This document shows, one piece after another, positions 25,922 through 36,626 of a stretch of 64,000 bases of DNA; position 1 is the stretch's first letter, and every line of letters starts with the position of its first letter. This DNA is from Fusarium oxysporum f. sp. lycopersici 4287 (Eukaryota; Ascomycota; Sordariomycetes; Hypocreales; Nectriaceae). The position numbers and the translations under genes were made by a program. Location: assembly GCF_000149955.1 (NCBI RefSeq), contig NC_030990.1:620001-684000 (forward strand). The letters run 5' to 3'. A model generated the notes under the pieces. It made no database searches. It worked only from the letters and a program-made list of their open reading frames with translations, and was not told where the DNA came from.

Positions 25922-27989
25922 TTACTCTGCCATCTGCGACCCAATGATCCCGAGCAGGTCTCCTGGGTAGTATTCTAGCCCCATCCCAAGCTGATCCCCC
26001 ATCATCCAGCTGTAGCTAAGATCCCAATCCTGTTGTTGGGCTGGTCGCGAGTCTTGATGCACTTCCGACGTCCTGTTGTTGGGATCTTGCGGCATGAGTA
26101 CATTTCTCGCCGACTCTCCTGACTTGAACCTGTCGAGCATGGTACTGAGACCTTGCCCAATGTAATGCGCTACATGCCTCGCGTAGGCTTGTGTCGCATT
26201 GAGCATGGAGATGATGGGGCCGACGAGGTTAACTACATCCTCTACCGAGAGGTGCACGACAACGGCCCTCCACGAAGAACAGACTTTGATCAGAAAGATG
26301 GATGAGTACGCGATCGTGGTGAGGAGGTACAAGGGGACCCCCACAACGGCGCGGCGCATGTCAGAGTCTTCCAGGATTAGACGGAGTGCTGCAGATGCGC
26401 TGTCTACGGCCGTGTTGATGAAGTCTTGTCTCTCGAGAGAGATGAGAAAGTCATCGGTAGGTTGAAGACCCTGCAGGCAGACGGAGAATAGAAGAAGTCG
26501 GGCGAAGTGGTAGTGCAACAAAACTCCTTTCCTGGGGTAATCGCCAATCTGCGGATCGCACACTGTTGCATCACGTCAGCTGCTGATACACTTTTGAGAG
26601 ATTGATTCCCCAGCCATACGAGACAACATACCTAGCTCGCCGAGTCGTGACTCCCAAGTCTGCTTCCACTGCCCTAACTCGCCGTTGTAGCGGCGTATCG
26701 CATCAAACTCGTCGTTCGCAACGACCCGTGACCGATCCAGGCCAAAGGTCCTGTAAGTTCGGCTGAGGATGATGAATATGCTGACCTGACTATGCAGGCG
26801 CACATCGGCACCGCTGGCCCCTGGAAGAGCAAGGAATCCCTCATGATTAATCAAAGTCACATCCTCAGCTATAACAGGCGGTCTCCCGTACGCAATGCTG
26901 AAGTGATGATCACAAACGTATAGGAGATACCACAGCCGGGCCTTCTCGCAATGTGAAGTCTCCCCACGTAGAGCCCTGGCGCAATGCTGGTGGATGTTGA
27001 GTTCCGTAGCGATGCGCACAGCGAGCCCAGAAAGCTTCCAGCTCAGGTCTGAAAGCCAGAAGGCACCAATGCAGAGGCCCCGGATGTCGTCCAGAGTATG
27101 GTACCGCTGGAACATGGCCTGGCTAGCGAGCTCGGCTAGCACAACGTAGCAGCGGTCGAAGCTCTGCCCATCGTCTTGGGTATGGAGGGCGGCAACGGCC
27201 AAGATGGCTGCGACGAGGAGTGAGGATGACTCCCTGGCTGACGACAGGGTATCATGGACGAGAGCGACACCGCCCCAGAGGTAAGCGTTGAGCGTGCCCT
27301 GGAATGCAGAAAAGAGATGTTCTGCTTCAGCAAGACTGATTCGTCCCTGAGAGATGAAGTCTGGTTGGTGACGGCGGTCCAGGGCTGCTCTGCCGTCGCT
27401 ACTGGGATCGCTTCTGATGTTGCGTAGCTTTGTCGCTCGAAAGAGACTCACCATAGGGGCATCGACAATGGCACCGTCGTCTTTGGAGGCGCTATGAGTC
27501 TCGGGCGAGTTCTCTCTCGTCATGGCAGTCAAATGAGGCGTTGGAGCTGTGAGACGGGAGACGGTCTCTGGGGAGGTGGTCGCGAGCGCCATTTGTTGCT
27601 GAGTTGATTGCAGGTTGTTGATTTTTGCCTTCATGTCTACAATAGACGCGCGCATGGACTCCATCTGTTGCTCCATGGCCTTTTTCCAGTCATATTCCCC
27701 TTCTAACAGATCTTGCAGATTCTTGTTCACGACGCATTCCAAACCATTCTTGGTGCAACGTATGCACTTGGGGGCCCCGTCGTCTGTAACGCATCGAATC
27801 TTGCGCGTATGACATTGCTGGCCTATTGTGTCACAGTTAAGCTCACTATTCCTATGACTGTACCATGCGGGAGGAAGCCAGCTTACAGGCTCGTATCTTT
27901 CTGGACACTTTGGATCGGCGAATAGCAGAGTCTGAAACGTCCCCCTGCCCGTACTCATCGGCTTCGAGACCAGTGTGGGTTCTCTTCAT
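25922..27989 (-). CDS. Zn2Cys6 transcription factor with fungal-specific TF domain
   Basis: Nuclear DNA-binding regulator. Exons 27989-27887, 27822-26632 and 26562-25922 close in frame and give 644 residues. The first splice rebuilds the zinc cluster ACQQCHTRKIRC, then CIRC and LEC, i.e. Cys-x2-Cys-x6-Cys ... Cys-x2-Cys-x6-Cys; without this intron the motif is incomplete. A short coiled-coil segment (KKAMEQQMESMRASIVDMKAKI) follows, typical of dimeric Gal4-type factors. The middle-homology region includes RGLCIGAFWLSDLSWKL and a YLLYVCDHHFSIAYGRPP stretch (PF04082 style). The second intron has GTATGT and a perfect GCTGACG branch. Divergent from the fusion enzyme across 482 bp and next to the permease, it is the probable pathway-specific activator. 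Confidence 0.87.
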
Positions 27990-28471
27990 AGTAGCCGTGT
28001 TCTCCACGGGGAACTTGCAAGTGTCTGGGGCGCCTGAAAATCCGGGGGAAGAAGATGGCTCGGTATGATGGCCGCGGTGCTGGGGTAGTATGTATATCAC
28101 GGGGTCAGGCGAACCGAGGACGGCTGGATGACCGCGCTGGATCTGAGAGTAGTTAGCGGTATTCTCCGCATGGACCAATGAGTTGCTCGAGGTGGTGCGG
28201 ACTTCGCGCCGCTTTGGCCGCCCAGGGAGAGTCTCTCTAACCGTATTGGGACAGAAATTGCCTGCACAGTGGATGTTTCGCAATGTAAGTTACCTGTAAA
28301 CGTACTTACGTACTGTAAATGCAGGACTTGATTGTGTTGGGAGGGCTAGGACGATTGCTGGGAATAGGCTCCAAGGTGATTTGACGATTTATAAGAGCGA
28401 TGCCGCGGCGCTGCCGTTGCTCATGTTGTTGTGATACGAGGTATCGTCTATCCACAGCACAGCCAGCAACC
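27990..28471. promoter_or_regulatory. Divergent promoter with candidate Zn-cluster sites
   Basis: Intergenic space between the Zn2Cys6 factor and the fusion enzyme. It holds CCGAGGACGG at 28114-28123 (CCG-N4-CGG) and palindromic CCGCGG at 28072-28077 and 28403-28408. Inverted CGG triplets are the usual recognition units of Zn2Cys6 dimers. A TTTATAAG element at 28388-28395 fits as TATA box for the enzyme and makes the ATG at 28400 too close to be the start, favouring 28472. Confidence 0.5.
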
Positions 28472-31400
28472 ATGCCGTCTCATTCTTCTATTGGGTTTGT
28501 TGGGTTCAACCCAGAAAAAGCTAAAATTGCAGAGGCTTTGCAATTACATCTCTACGACACACTCAGAGTTTGCGACACCTTCTCGGAAAGTGTTGAGCTC
28601 ATTGGAGCCGGGCAAGTACAGCGATCAGACTCGGTCCATCATGTTGTCCAGCACAGCCAGATTGTCTGGATTGAGGAGCAAGACGCGGAAACTTTGAGTG
28701 AGACGCTTCTAGGATCGTCCTCTGGTCTTATACACTGTATGCAAAGACAAGATAACCCCAAGATTACACACGAGGCACGTCTCGCTGACCAACTTCAAGC
28801 ATTGCCCAAGGATGCGTCACTCATGCTCGAATGCCTCGCTTTGCCAGATTACTACCAAGGCCTAGCCTCTCGTTTCACTGAAGCTGGTCGAACTGACATC
28901 AAGATCCTTGACTGCTCTGTAGTCGCACCAAGCAGTAGGACCAAGAGCTCCATCTGGATCTCAGGTTCAGGAGCCGCAGTCGAAAGCGTAGCTTTCCTGT
29001 CAAAGGCTCATGACAACGTCCATGTCATTTCCGGTGGTCTTGGAGCAGCAAATAAACTGCGATTGACAAGCTATTTGATGGAGGCGACGCATGCTGTCAC
29101 GGCTGCCGAGGCTACTGGTCTTGCGTCGAAAGCAGGGATTGACGCCAATGAGATATACAGCATCATCATCAACGCCGCAGGCAATTCTTCTGCGTATGAG
29201 GAGCTCGTACCTCACATGGTGCAGGGAAATTCACAGGTGAAGCCGTCGATTGAGTCGCTGTTACATAACATTGTAAGTTGTTCCCATCAATTCCATGGCG
29301 AGAGATTCTACAGAGACGCCATCACTTGTTCAAACGGGTTGTGTTCTTTACCTTTGTGTTGGGGCTGAAGCCTCTTTTAACCTCTCAACCTTATCACAGT
29401 TCAAACGGGATGTGCAGCTCGCTTACACAAAGATCTAGAATATTGTCACGTCTTCATCCAAGAGTCTCAACTTCCCTTTGCCACTGTGCTCTGCCAGTGA
29501 ACAAGTTTGCCTGCTCGCTTCCACCCAAGGATATGGCCTCGAACATGTCTCCAGCCTGGTCAAACTGTTCGAATCGCAGCACCAGAAGGCTACTCCTACT
29601 GAGGCAAGTGGCAACTATGCAAGCAAAACTTCCATAGACGTTACTCCACCAAAGACACCGCCATCCGTGGCAACGATTGGCATGGTGGGTTTAGGGGCAA
29701 TGGGTCAAGGGATGGCGCAGTCCCTGGTACGGGCCGGTTTCTCCGTGCAAGGCTATGATGTTTGGGCTCCCTCAGTCGAGAGGTTCGCAGCCAGTGGCCC
29801 GAGTGGGATGTCTATCGCAGCCTCTTCACCAGCTGAAGCCGCCAAGGGCACAGCTGCGCTAATCCTCATGGTTCAGAACGCTGTGCAGGCGTGGGATGTA
29901 CTGTTTGGTGCTGGCAAGGCTGCCGAAGAGCTCTCTGATGGAGCGACAGTCATACTCAGCTCAACTGTCCCACCATCTGAGGCACGCCGCATCGGCGACA
30001 AGTTGGAGTCTCTGGGTAGGGGTCTCAGCCTCGTGGATGCACCTGTCAGTGGAGGTGTTGCTCGTGCAGCAAAGGGTGATCTCACGGTGCGCAGCGCCCG
30101 TTCTCCCTTAACTCAATACTAAGCGATCGATACTAACGGAATATAGATGATCTGCTCGGGAACAGGATCGGCACTCAGATCCGTTCGCGGTATCATTCTG
30201 GCCATGGCCGGCAAGGAGTCCAACATCTACAATGTCAAGGGCGGAGTTGGTGCAGCATCTTCAGCGAAGCTCATCAACCAGCTTCTAGCAGGTGTCCACA
30301 TCGCAACGGCAGCAGAGTCACTGGCATTCGCGTCCCGTCTTGGTCTCGACACGCGGCAAGTGTACGATATCTTCAATGAGTCTACCGCCTGGAGCTGGAT
30401 GTTTCAGAACCGGGCTACGCAGATGCTCGATGCCGATTGGACTCCCCACTCGGCTTTGGCAATCTTTGTCAAGGATCTTGGTATTGTTCTGAATGAAGCG
30501 AAGAGGCTGGCTAGTTATACGCCCATGTCTGCGGTGGCTCATACCCTTTATATCGATGGAGCCGCTCGCGGATGGGCTAGAGAATCAGATGCAGGCGTGG
30601 TGCGACTCTGGGAGGCAGCTGGATCAGACGTGAGCGGGAGTGCATCTGTCAAGGTATCATCTCCTGCTGCGTACCAAGAATCCGTTAAGTCATTGCCAGC
30701 AAAGGCTACATTGGCTGCGCTCCCTGCTGAATACACCACCGACCTGATCGAGTCAACAAAAGCTCGCGTTGACAGCGGTGCCATGCCTGTCCTCGTCGCT
30801 CTCGACGATGACCCCACCGGAACTCAGACCTGCAACAACATCGACGTTCTAGCCGTCTGGGATGTTGGCACTCTCAAGGAGCAATTCGCAACGGACTGCC
30901 GCGGCTTCTTCATCTTGACCAACAGCAGAGCTCTCCCACCTGCCGAAGCAAGGGAGCTTATTGTCGAGATCACAACAAACGTGAATAAGGCCGCTGAGGA
31001 AAGTGGCAAGGCCTTTGAGATAGTCTTGCGTGGCGACTCAACGCTCCGCGGTCACTTGCCCGAGGAGCCCGAGGCAGTCGAGGAGGTGCTCGGTAAATCC
31101 GACGGTTGGGTCTTTGCACCTTTCTTCCGCCAAGGGGGCAGGTTCACCATTGACGATGTTCATTATGTGCAAGAAGATGACCAGTTACTCCCTGCTGCAC
31201 AGACTCCATTCGCACAGGATGCTACGTTTGGCTACAAGAACTCCAACCTTCGGAAGTATATCCTCGAGAAATGCGGATCGCGATTCACAGCATCATCTTT
31301 CACGTCGATCACCTTGGAAGATCTGCGTTGCGGAGGTCCAGCCAAGGTCGAAGAGAAGCTACTGAGCGGAGAGCGCGGTGCCGACCGTGTCATCATTGTC

Positions 31401-32123
31401 AATGCTGTGGCGGATTCCGATATGAACGTCTTCGTTGCTGGGCTCTTGGCTGCTGAGGAAAAGGGGTACCGTTTCATCTACCGCACTGCAGCTGCCTTCG
31501 TATCGTCGAGGCTCGGAATCAAAGAAATCCCACCTAAATCTTGGGCTGAAGTCTCGCTCAAGGCTGACGTTGATGCTCCAAGGACTGGTGGTCTCATTCT
31601 CGCTGGATCATACGTACCCAAAACGACAGCGCAGCTCAAGGCGTTGCGTGAGCGCAGGGGTGCTGATCTTGAAGTGATTGAGCTAGATGTGGCTCAACTA
31701 ATCGAGTCTGCGGAACAGGAGCAGAAGATAGTAGATTGTGCTATCTCCGAGACTACCAGGCTCATCAGCGCTGGCAGAGACGTCTTGGTCATGACGTCCC
31801 GGACGTTGATCAAGACCGATGAAGCCATATCCTCGCTGGAGATCGGTTCCAAGGTGGCTGCTGCCCTTGTCCGCCTACTCGTTAACATCCAGGTGCGGCC
31901 ACGATATATAATTGCCAAGGGAGGGATCACCTCCTCGGACGCAGCCACCAAAGGTCTCAAGATGAGGAGAGCTCTGATCGTAGGCCAGGCTGCTCCAGGC
32001 GTGCCACTCTGGAGATGCGATGAGGAGACAAGCCGGCATCGGTCTGTGCCTTTTGTTGTCTTCCCAGGTAATGTTGGCAGCGAGACAACTCTGGCCGAGA
32101 TTGTTGAACAGTGGGCACTTTGA
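28472..32123 (+). CDS. Fusion: two 3-HIBDH-like domains + four-carbon-acid sugar kinase (DUF1537)
   Basis: Exons 28472-29272, 29439-30086 and 30147-32123 (phase 0) give 1,141 residues. Domain 1 (about 1-310) has the 3-hydroxyisobutyrate/6-phosphogluconate dehydrogenase fold but lacks GxGxxG (GFNPEK) and has Arg and Ser where the active-site Lys and Asn belong, so it is probably inactive. Domain 2 (about 345-650) is intact, with GMVGLGAMGQGM, DAPVSGGV and AKLINQLLAG with the catalytic Lys, as in L-threonate dehydrogenase LtnD. Domain 3 (about 690-1141) is an OtnK/DUF1537 3-oxo-tetronate kinase, with LDDDPTGTQT, LRGDSTLRGH, FFRQGGRFTIDDVHY and IAKGGITSSD. Plant homologues add a class II aldolase; this one stops after the kinase. 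Known bacterial logic: tetronate is oxidised, then phosphorylated, then decarboxylated to DHAP. Substrate is inferred from families. Confidence 0.9.
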
Positions 32124-32718
32124 GAGATAGATACCTGGATTGAGATTGGTGAGGAATAGAAGCACAAAATGGCACTACTAGTCAAGAGTCTATACTGAAG
32201 AAGAATAGCCCGTAATTTGTATGGTAACATGGAAAGTCGGAAAGCACATTATTCCAAGATTGAGTTTCCTCAAGTAACAATCCAGATTCCCCTTTTGAAG
32301 AACTGCCTGGATTCAATAGATCCTGGTTCATGGATCAGATGATACAACCAACCATCCGCCTGTCGATTCTAACAAGCCTCGAGCCCAACTCCTCGTACAC
32401 ATCTTGCAAGCGCCAGAGTGGATAAAAGCTGGGATGCTGAAGCCAGACCGAAAGCCTGTGTTGGTGATTGGTGAAGCAGTAGTGACAAAGGCAGCAGAAA
32501 GATTTGCTAACCCCGGTGACTTTTCCAACAGTTAAAAGACTCTCCATTTCAAATATTCCGCACGATTATTCATACTGCATCGGACTAAGGCTTTATTTCC
32601 AGCCGCACAGATGTGTCTGTCAACTACAATAAGCAGGCCAATCTTTCCATATCATAAAATTGATATTGAATTCTGGTGAACATTCCATTCCCGCGACCAT
32701 CAACTTAATCCCTGTTAT
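32124..32718. other. Intergenic region between convergent genes
   Basis: Shared 3' flank of the fusion enzyme and the RVT gene. The last part, from about 32719 into the RVT stop codon, is the segment repeated at 23431-23554. No gene seen. Confidence 0.5.
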
Positions 32719-32836
32719 TCATTATATCTTAAATAAACAGTATCCAATGCATCCTTCAGAGCTTAATCCAAACTAACCCTGCCACTTAACACGCTTATCC
32801 CTAAACAAACTAACCATAGCAATAGGCAATAACTCC
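32719..32836. repeat. RVT 3'-end copy (direct repeat partner of 23431-23554)
   Basis: 3' flank and last 20 codons of the RVT gene. A diverged copy of the same segment lies 9.3 kb to the left in the same orientation. Similarity stops sharply at about 32836. Confidence 0.75.
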
Positions 32837-35721
32837 GTATTCACAATATTCAACCTCCCAAACCTCTCAACAATCTCATGTCCGTAAAACGTAGCAACCC
32901 AAGTCCAATAGGCATCCATGTTATTCCACCACCCAGTAATACCCTGTAGATTCGACTCCCCGCGCAACTGCTCCATCGCAGCGGATATCTTTCCGTCATC
33001 GGTCTCAACCTTGCTCTCAGTAGGTCTCTTCATCAGCGTGCGGAAGATGCGGTGCAGTCTGTTGGTAGCTGTGAAGTGACCGAAGAAAAAGGCTTCGCGG
33101 TAGCGGGTGAATTCCTCGAAAGACATGAATGTGTCTTTCTCGTGTTGAGATTCAGGTTCCCAGTCTGGTTCGTCAAGGGCGTACCGTTCATGTCTGGTTT
33201 TGCCGCTCAGGAATGTTTCTTTGTAACCTTCGTATGCGTGACGCTCATCTTCTTGGAAGTCGATCATAGGCTGAGATGGGTTCTTGAAAACTTCATCATG
33301 AATCTGCATGAGAGAAATGAATGGGGACTGTAGGTCAAGACCACCAAGTTCCATGGGGAAATACAGATAGCCATCGGGAATATCCTTGATACCAAATCTC
33401 TGACTGATTTCTCGTTTCAGGAACTCAACCACGCTCGTGACCTGACCAGCCGAGAGCTTGGCGAAAACCTGCTTCTCAATTTTTTTGTGAGTCGACAGCA
33501 TGTTGTCAACGTGCTCACGACCAAAGCAGTTGGCTGCTTTACCGAAGTTAGACGTAAAGAAGGTCGCAGCATATGTATTCCATGCTTGGATGAAGCCAAG
33601 AATGCTCTTGCGCTTGTCAAGTAGCTGTTTTTGAAGTTCGTCGATGTGAGAGTCGACCATTTTCTGATCAATCTCAAACCGGCCCGTCTTGGGTGACAAG
33701 CGAAGGAAACCCCAGCGAATCTCACCTTCAGGGAGGGAATCATCAATGGGGAGAGTCACATTACTATCCTTCGAGATGCGGACCGTGCCTGTCTTGGTAG
33801 GGTTGACACTGACGCCGGTGACAATGGTAAACTCATCAACAGTGTCCCAAGCCTTCACAGCGACCTTGTGGTCAGGCGACCAGAACCAAAAGTTATCATG
33901 CATCCTCCACAGGTTGTTCGAGGTAGCCTGGTTGACCGCAAAGTCAAGGCAAAATAGGGTTGTCTCGCCGAACACGTCACTCAACACGTGGGCTGCTGGT
34001 GTACCACGACGCCTCTTGCGCGCCGACGAGTCGTCATCGTCGACAAATTTGAGAGGTGCCTCAAGAAACTTCTTGAAGAACCCAAGCCACATATCAGAGA
34101 CACCAAGAAATTTAAGGATCGTAAACACGGTGTCATGAGGAAGCTTAGGGTTCCAGTCGTCAAAAACAGAGTGGAATGCCGTCATCTCACCATAGAGATG
34201 AGTGTTGATGGTGATCTCTGTAGACAACAAATGAAGCAAGGTCTGCTTGAGTGCCATCGGGCTACGAGACTTGTCGTCTTCATCATCATCGTCTTCTTCC
34301 TCCTCGTCAGAGTAATCAATCTCAGCAGCAAACTCCATATCAAAGTTGTTTGTAGCGATTTTACGGTGTCTCATCGCACCGCCGGTTCCCAGGCCTCTAC
34401 CCGTTGGTGCCGACTTTCGCGCTGCTTTGCTGGCAAGCTGTCTACGCGGTGCTTGCATCGGTGCCTGAACTGCAAGCTTCCGCTTCTTACTGTCAGCGGC
34501 GAAACGTTCGTACTCGGCCTCCTCCTCACCATCGGCAGTGCCCGTGATTTCGTGCTCATAGTTCATGAGTTGAGCCATGAAGTATCTCTCCTCATTGACC
34601 TTGACACGTTCGCGCTGCAAGCAGGGCGAGTCTGAAAGTGGGCCGAGGTAGTAGCCAAGTCTTCGTTGATCGTTTCGAGGAATATCTTGTCTCTCCGACT
34701 TCCAGGCTCCGGAATCACGGAAGCCTTTGAAGGCTCTTTTGAAGAAAACACTCCACTTGACACCAATGTACTGTAGGAAGATCGCTTGGAGAAGATCTTC
34801 ATGCATATGGATGTTGAAGACTCCACTAATCTTCTTCTCCATCGATACGGGGACAGGAGTCTCAGAGTTCCACGTCCATGATTCGAGAGCATTGATGCGC
34901 ATGTTAAGGACGTCTGCGATCTCCTTCAGGATCATATCATTACTTTCAAAGTCCTTGAGCACTTCTCGTTTCTCATTGGAGAGGAGATCTGATGAGTGAA
35001 GACCGGGAATGATCCACTTGAGGGAGCCAACAGTGAACTGATTGGGTGTTGAGATGGATGCTTCGTGGTCAGAGACAGATCGTCGAAGAATCTTAAGGCT
35101 ATTAGCCATGGTCTTCTTGTCCTTGTTATTAGAGCGGAAAAGATGGTCGAGGTAACTGTTGAGGGCCTTGGTATCAATATCGGCCGCTTGGAAGACGGTG
35201 TCCTCCCAGTCCATCCTGGACTGAAGCTTGGCCTGGTCACCAACGTCCTCGAACGCCTCGCCCATCTCAATATCTGCCTCTGGATCTTTCTCCTTGTCGC
35301 CGGACAGCCATTCGGTTACAAGCTCACCATAGAGCCAGGCATACTGATACTGAAGGGCTTGCATATTAAGCTGACGAGTGAGTGACTCCTCCCAGGCAGC
35401 CAACATCTTCTGCGACACTGATGGATCTGTCTTGGCCTGGCCAAGAAAGCGGTCGAGGTTCTTGAGGTCGATCTCGAGGCGCTTGTGACTGGTGCGACCT
35501 AAGATGACTTTGTTCTCCTTGGTGAGCTTGATAGAGAAGCACTTCTTGACACCATCGCTCAAGATGACAAGACGCTTAACAGCATCCTTCTCTGCTTCGA
35601 CGGAGGAAAGGATCGCCGCCTTGGCTTCTTCAAAGCGAGAGCGTCTCTTGGACAGCTCCTGAAGTTTGGTGTTGGTGATCTCTTGGAGAGTCTCGGAAAA
35701 GACACTACCGGAGGAAGCCAT
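32773..35721 (-). CDS. rvt: RVT: reverse-transcriptase-related cellular protein
   Basis: Uninterrupted single-exon gene of 982 residues, starting at ATG 35721. The N-terminal 200 residues are charged and helical. RT motifs follow in order: motif A in FDDWNPKLPHDTVFTILKFL (near 522), motif B in RRGTPAAHVLSDVFGE (near 572), motif C region LWRMHDNFWFW (near 608), motif D VNPTKTGTV (near 642) and an E-like WGFLRLS segment (near 673). An acidic, low-complexity insert (DYSDEEEEDDDDEDD, about 470-485) sits before motif A, like the large loop of the RVT family. No endonuclease, integrase, RNase H, LTR or poly(A) tail is present, so it is a cellular gene and not a retroelement. RVT proteins form multimers and polymerise NTPs in vitro in Neurospora; their role is unknown. 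Motif C has HDN where family members usually have a DD pair. Confidence 0.82.
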   Translation of the reverse strand: MASSGSVFSETLQEITNTKLQELSKRRSRFEEAKAAILSSVEAEKDAVKRLVILSDGVKKCFSIKLTKENKVILGRTSHKRLEIDLKNLDRFLGQAKTDPSVSQKMLAAWEESLTRQLNMQALQYQYAWLYGELVTEWLSGDKEKDPEADIEMGEAFEDVGDQAKLQSRMDWEDTVFQAADIDTKALNSYLDHLFRSNNKDKKTMANSLKILRRSVSDHEASISTPNQFTVGSLKWIIPGLHSSDLLSNEKREVLKDFESNDMILKEIADVLNMRINALESWTWNSETPVPVSMEKKISGVFNIHMHEDLLQAIFLQYIGVKWSVFFKRAFKGFRDSGAWKSERQDIPRNDQRRLGYYLGPLSDSPCLQRERVKVNEERYFMAQLMNYEHEITGTADGEEEAEYERFAADSKKRKLAVQAPMQAPRRQLASKAARKSAPTGRGLGTGGAMRHRKIATNNFDMEFAAEIDYSDEEEEDDDDEDDKSRSPMALKQTLLHLLSTEITINTHLYGEMTAFHSVFDDWNPKLPHDTVFTILKFLGVSDMWLGFFKKFLEAPLKFVDDDDSSARKRRRGTPAAHVLSDVFGETTLFCLDFAVNQATSNNLWRMHDNFWFWSPDHKVAVKAWDTVDEFTIVTGVSVNPTKTGTVRISKDSNVTLPIDDSLPEGEIRWGFLRLSPKTGRFEIDQKMVDSHIDELQKQLLDKRKSILGFIQAWNTYAATFFTSNFGKAANCFGREHVDNMLSTHKKIEKQVFAKLSAGQVTSVVEFLKREISQRFGIKDIPDGYLYFPMELGGLDLQSPFISLMQIHDEVFKNPSQPMIDFQEDERHAYEGYKETFLSGKTRHERYALDEPDWEPESQHEKDTFMSFEEFTRYREAFFFGHFTATNRLHRIFRTLMKRPTESKVETDDGKISAAMEQLRGESNLQGITGWWNNMDAYWTWVATFYGHEIVERFGRLNIVNTELLPIAMVSLFRDKRVKWQG

Positions 35722-36626
35722 GGTGTAAGTGGGTTGAGGCTTAGGGGTAGTAGTCTGCTGTATGTGTGTTGATGGTCTTACTATCTATCTGATTCTGGCC
35801 ATTAGTGATGAAGGGCCAGGTTTGGAGGATAACGTGATGATGGAATGGATGTGAAAGAAAGGAGGGGAGAGGGTCGAAGGAGGAGGGTGGTGTGTTATAT
35901 ATATACCAGGTGGGAGGAGGATTTGGTGTCCTCAGGCCAAAAGTTGCAGGGAGCTGTGCCGTCTAGGCCGTGTAAGCCAATAGCTTTGGCTAATGATGCG
36001 GTGTCAAGAATGAGCTCATATAATACAAAACGGGATCTAAAAGTCAGCTACGTCTTATTTGGTCAGCCATAGGCCAGTAAAGCGCTGTTGCGCGTGTATC
36101 ACCGGCCACAGTAGTATGAGTTGTAAGTTGTTGATGAGCTGAAGTGAAGTGAGATGAAGCGAAGCCAGGGAGAAGCTAATGTGCTGACTGTCACTGTCGA
36201 CAGAATTGATTCGTCAGATATCAGAACAAAGTGGGTCAATCTTAGGCTACAGCCTCTTGTGTTACATCATTTTCAACTCCATGAGTCTCCTGTTATAAAA
36301 GGTCAACTCAAGTGACAGTCCAACTGATTTAATAGTTGATCCAAAGAACTAATTTATAGGGCCTTGGAACATGTTTACCTTTAGCCGGACTTGGAGAGAC
36401 ACGTTCGTCCTAAGCTGGCGTCTGACACTGGCTTTGTTCCTTTTCCTTCACTACCTATCTTAGGTAACTGCTCTCGTTTGCGAGATATCGTCTCATTCCC
36501 CGGTTCCTGTTAATAGTGAAATCGCTGATTGATTCATTTATCGCCTAATTAAATCCCTTAAAATCGTGAATATTTAGTGCTGAGATGTTGAAGCCTCGGG
36601 TCCACGTGTGAACGCCCATTCATGGT
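35722..36626. other. Intergenic region, RVT promoter
   Basis: Upstream of the RVT gene: TATATATATA at about 35897-35906 reads equally on both strands and lies about 180 bases before the RVT ATG. No gene seen. Confidence 0.5.

Noticed and set aside
28400..28471. Upstream ATG adding 24 residues to the fusion enzyme
   Set aside because: It lies only a few bases after a TATA-like element, gives a Cys/Arg-rich start unlike the family, and the ATG at 28472 gives the conserved start of the domain.
29400..29438. Apparent in-frame stop (TAG at 29436-29438) in the fusion enzyme
   Set aside because: If the intron starting at 29273 ends at this TAG instead of the nearer CAG at 29399, the joined sequence LLHNI-NIVTSSS aligns with the family and the stop is intronic.
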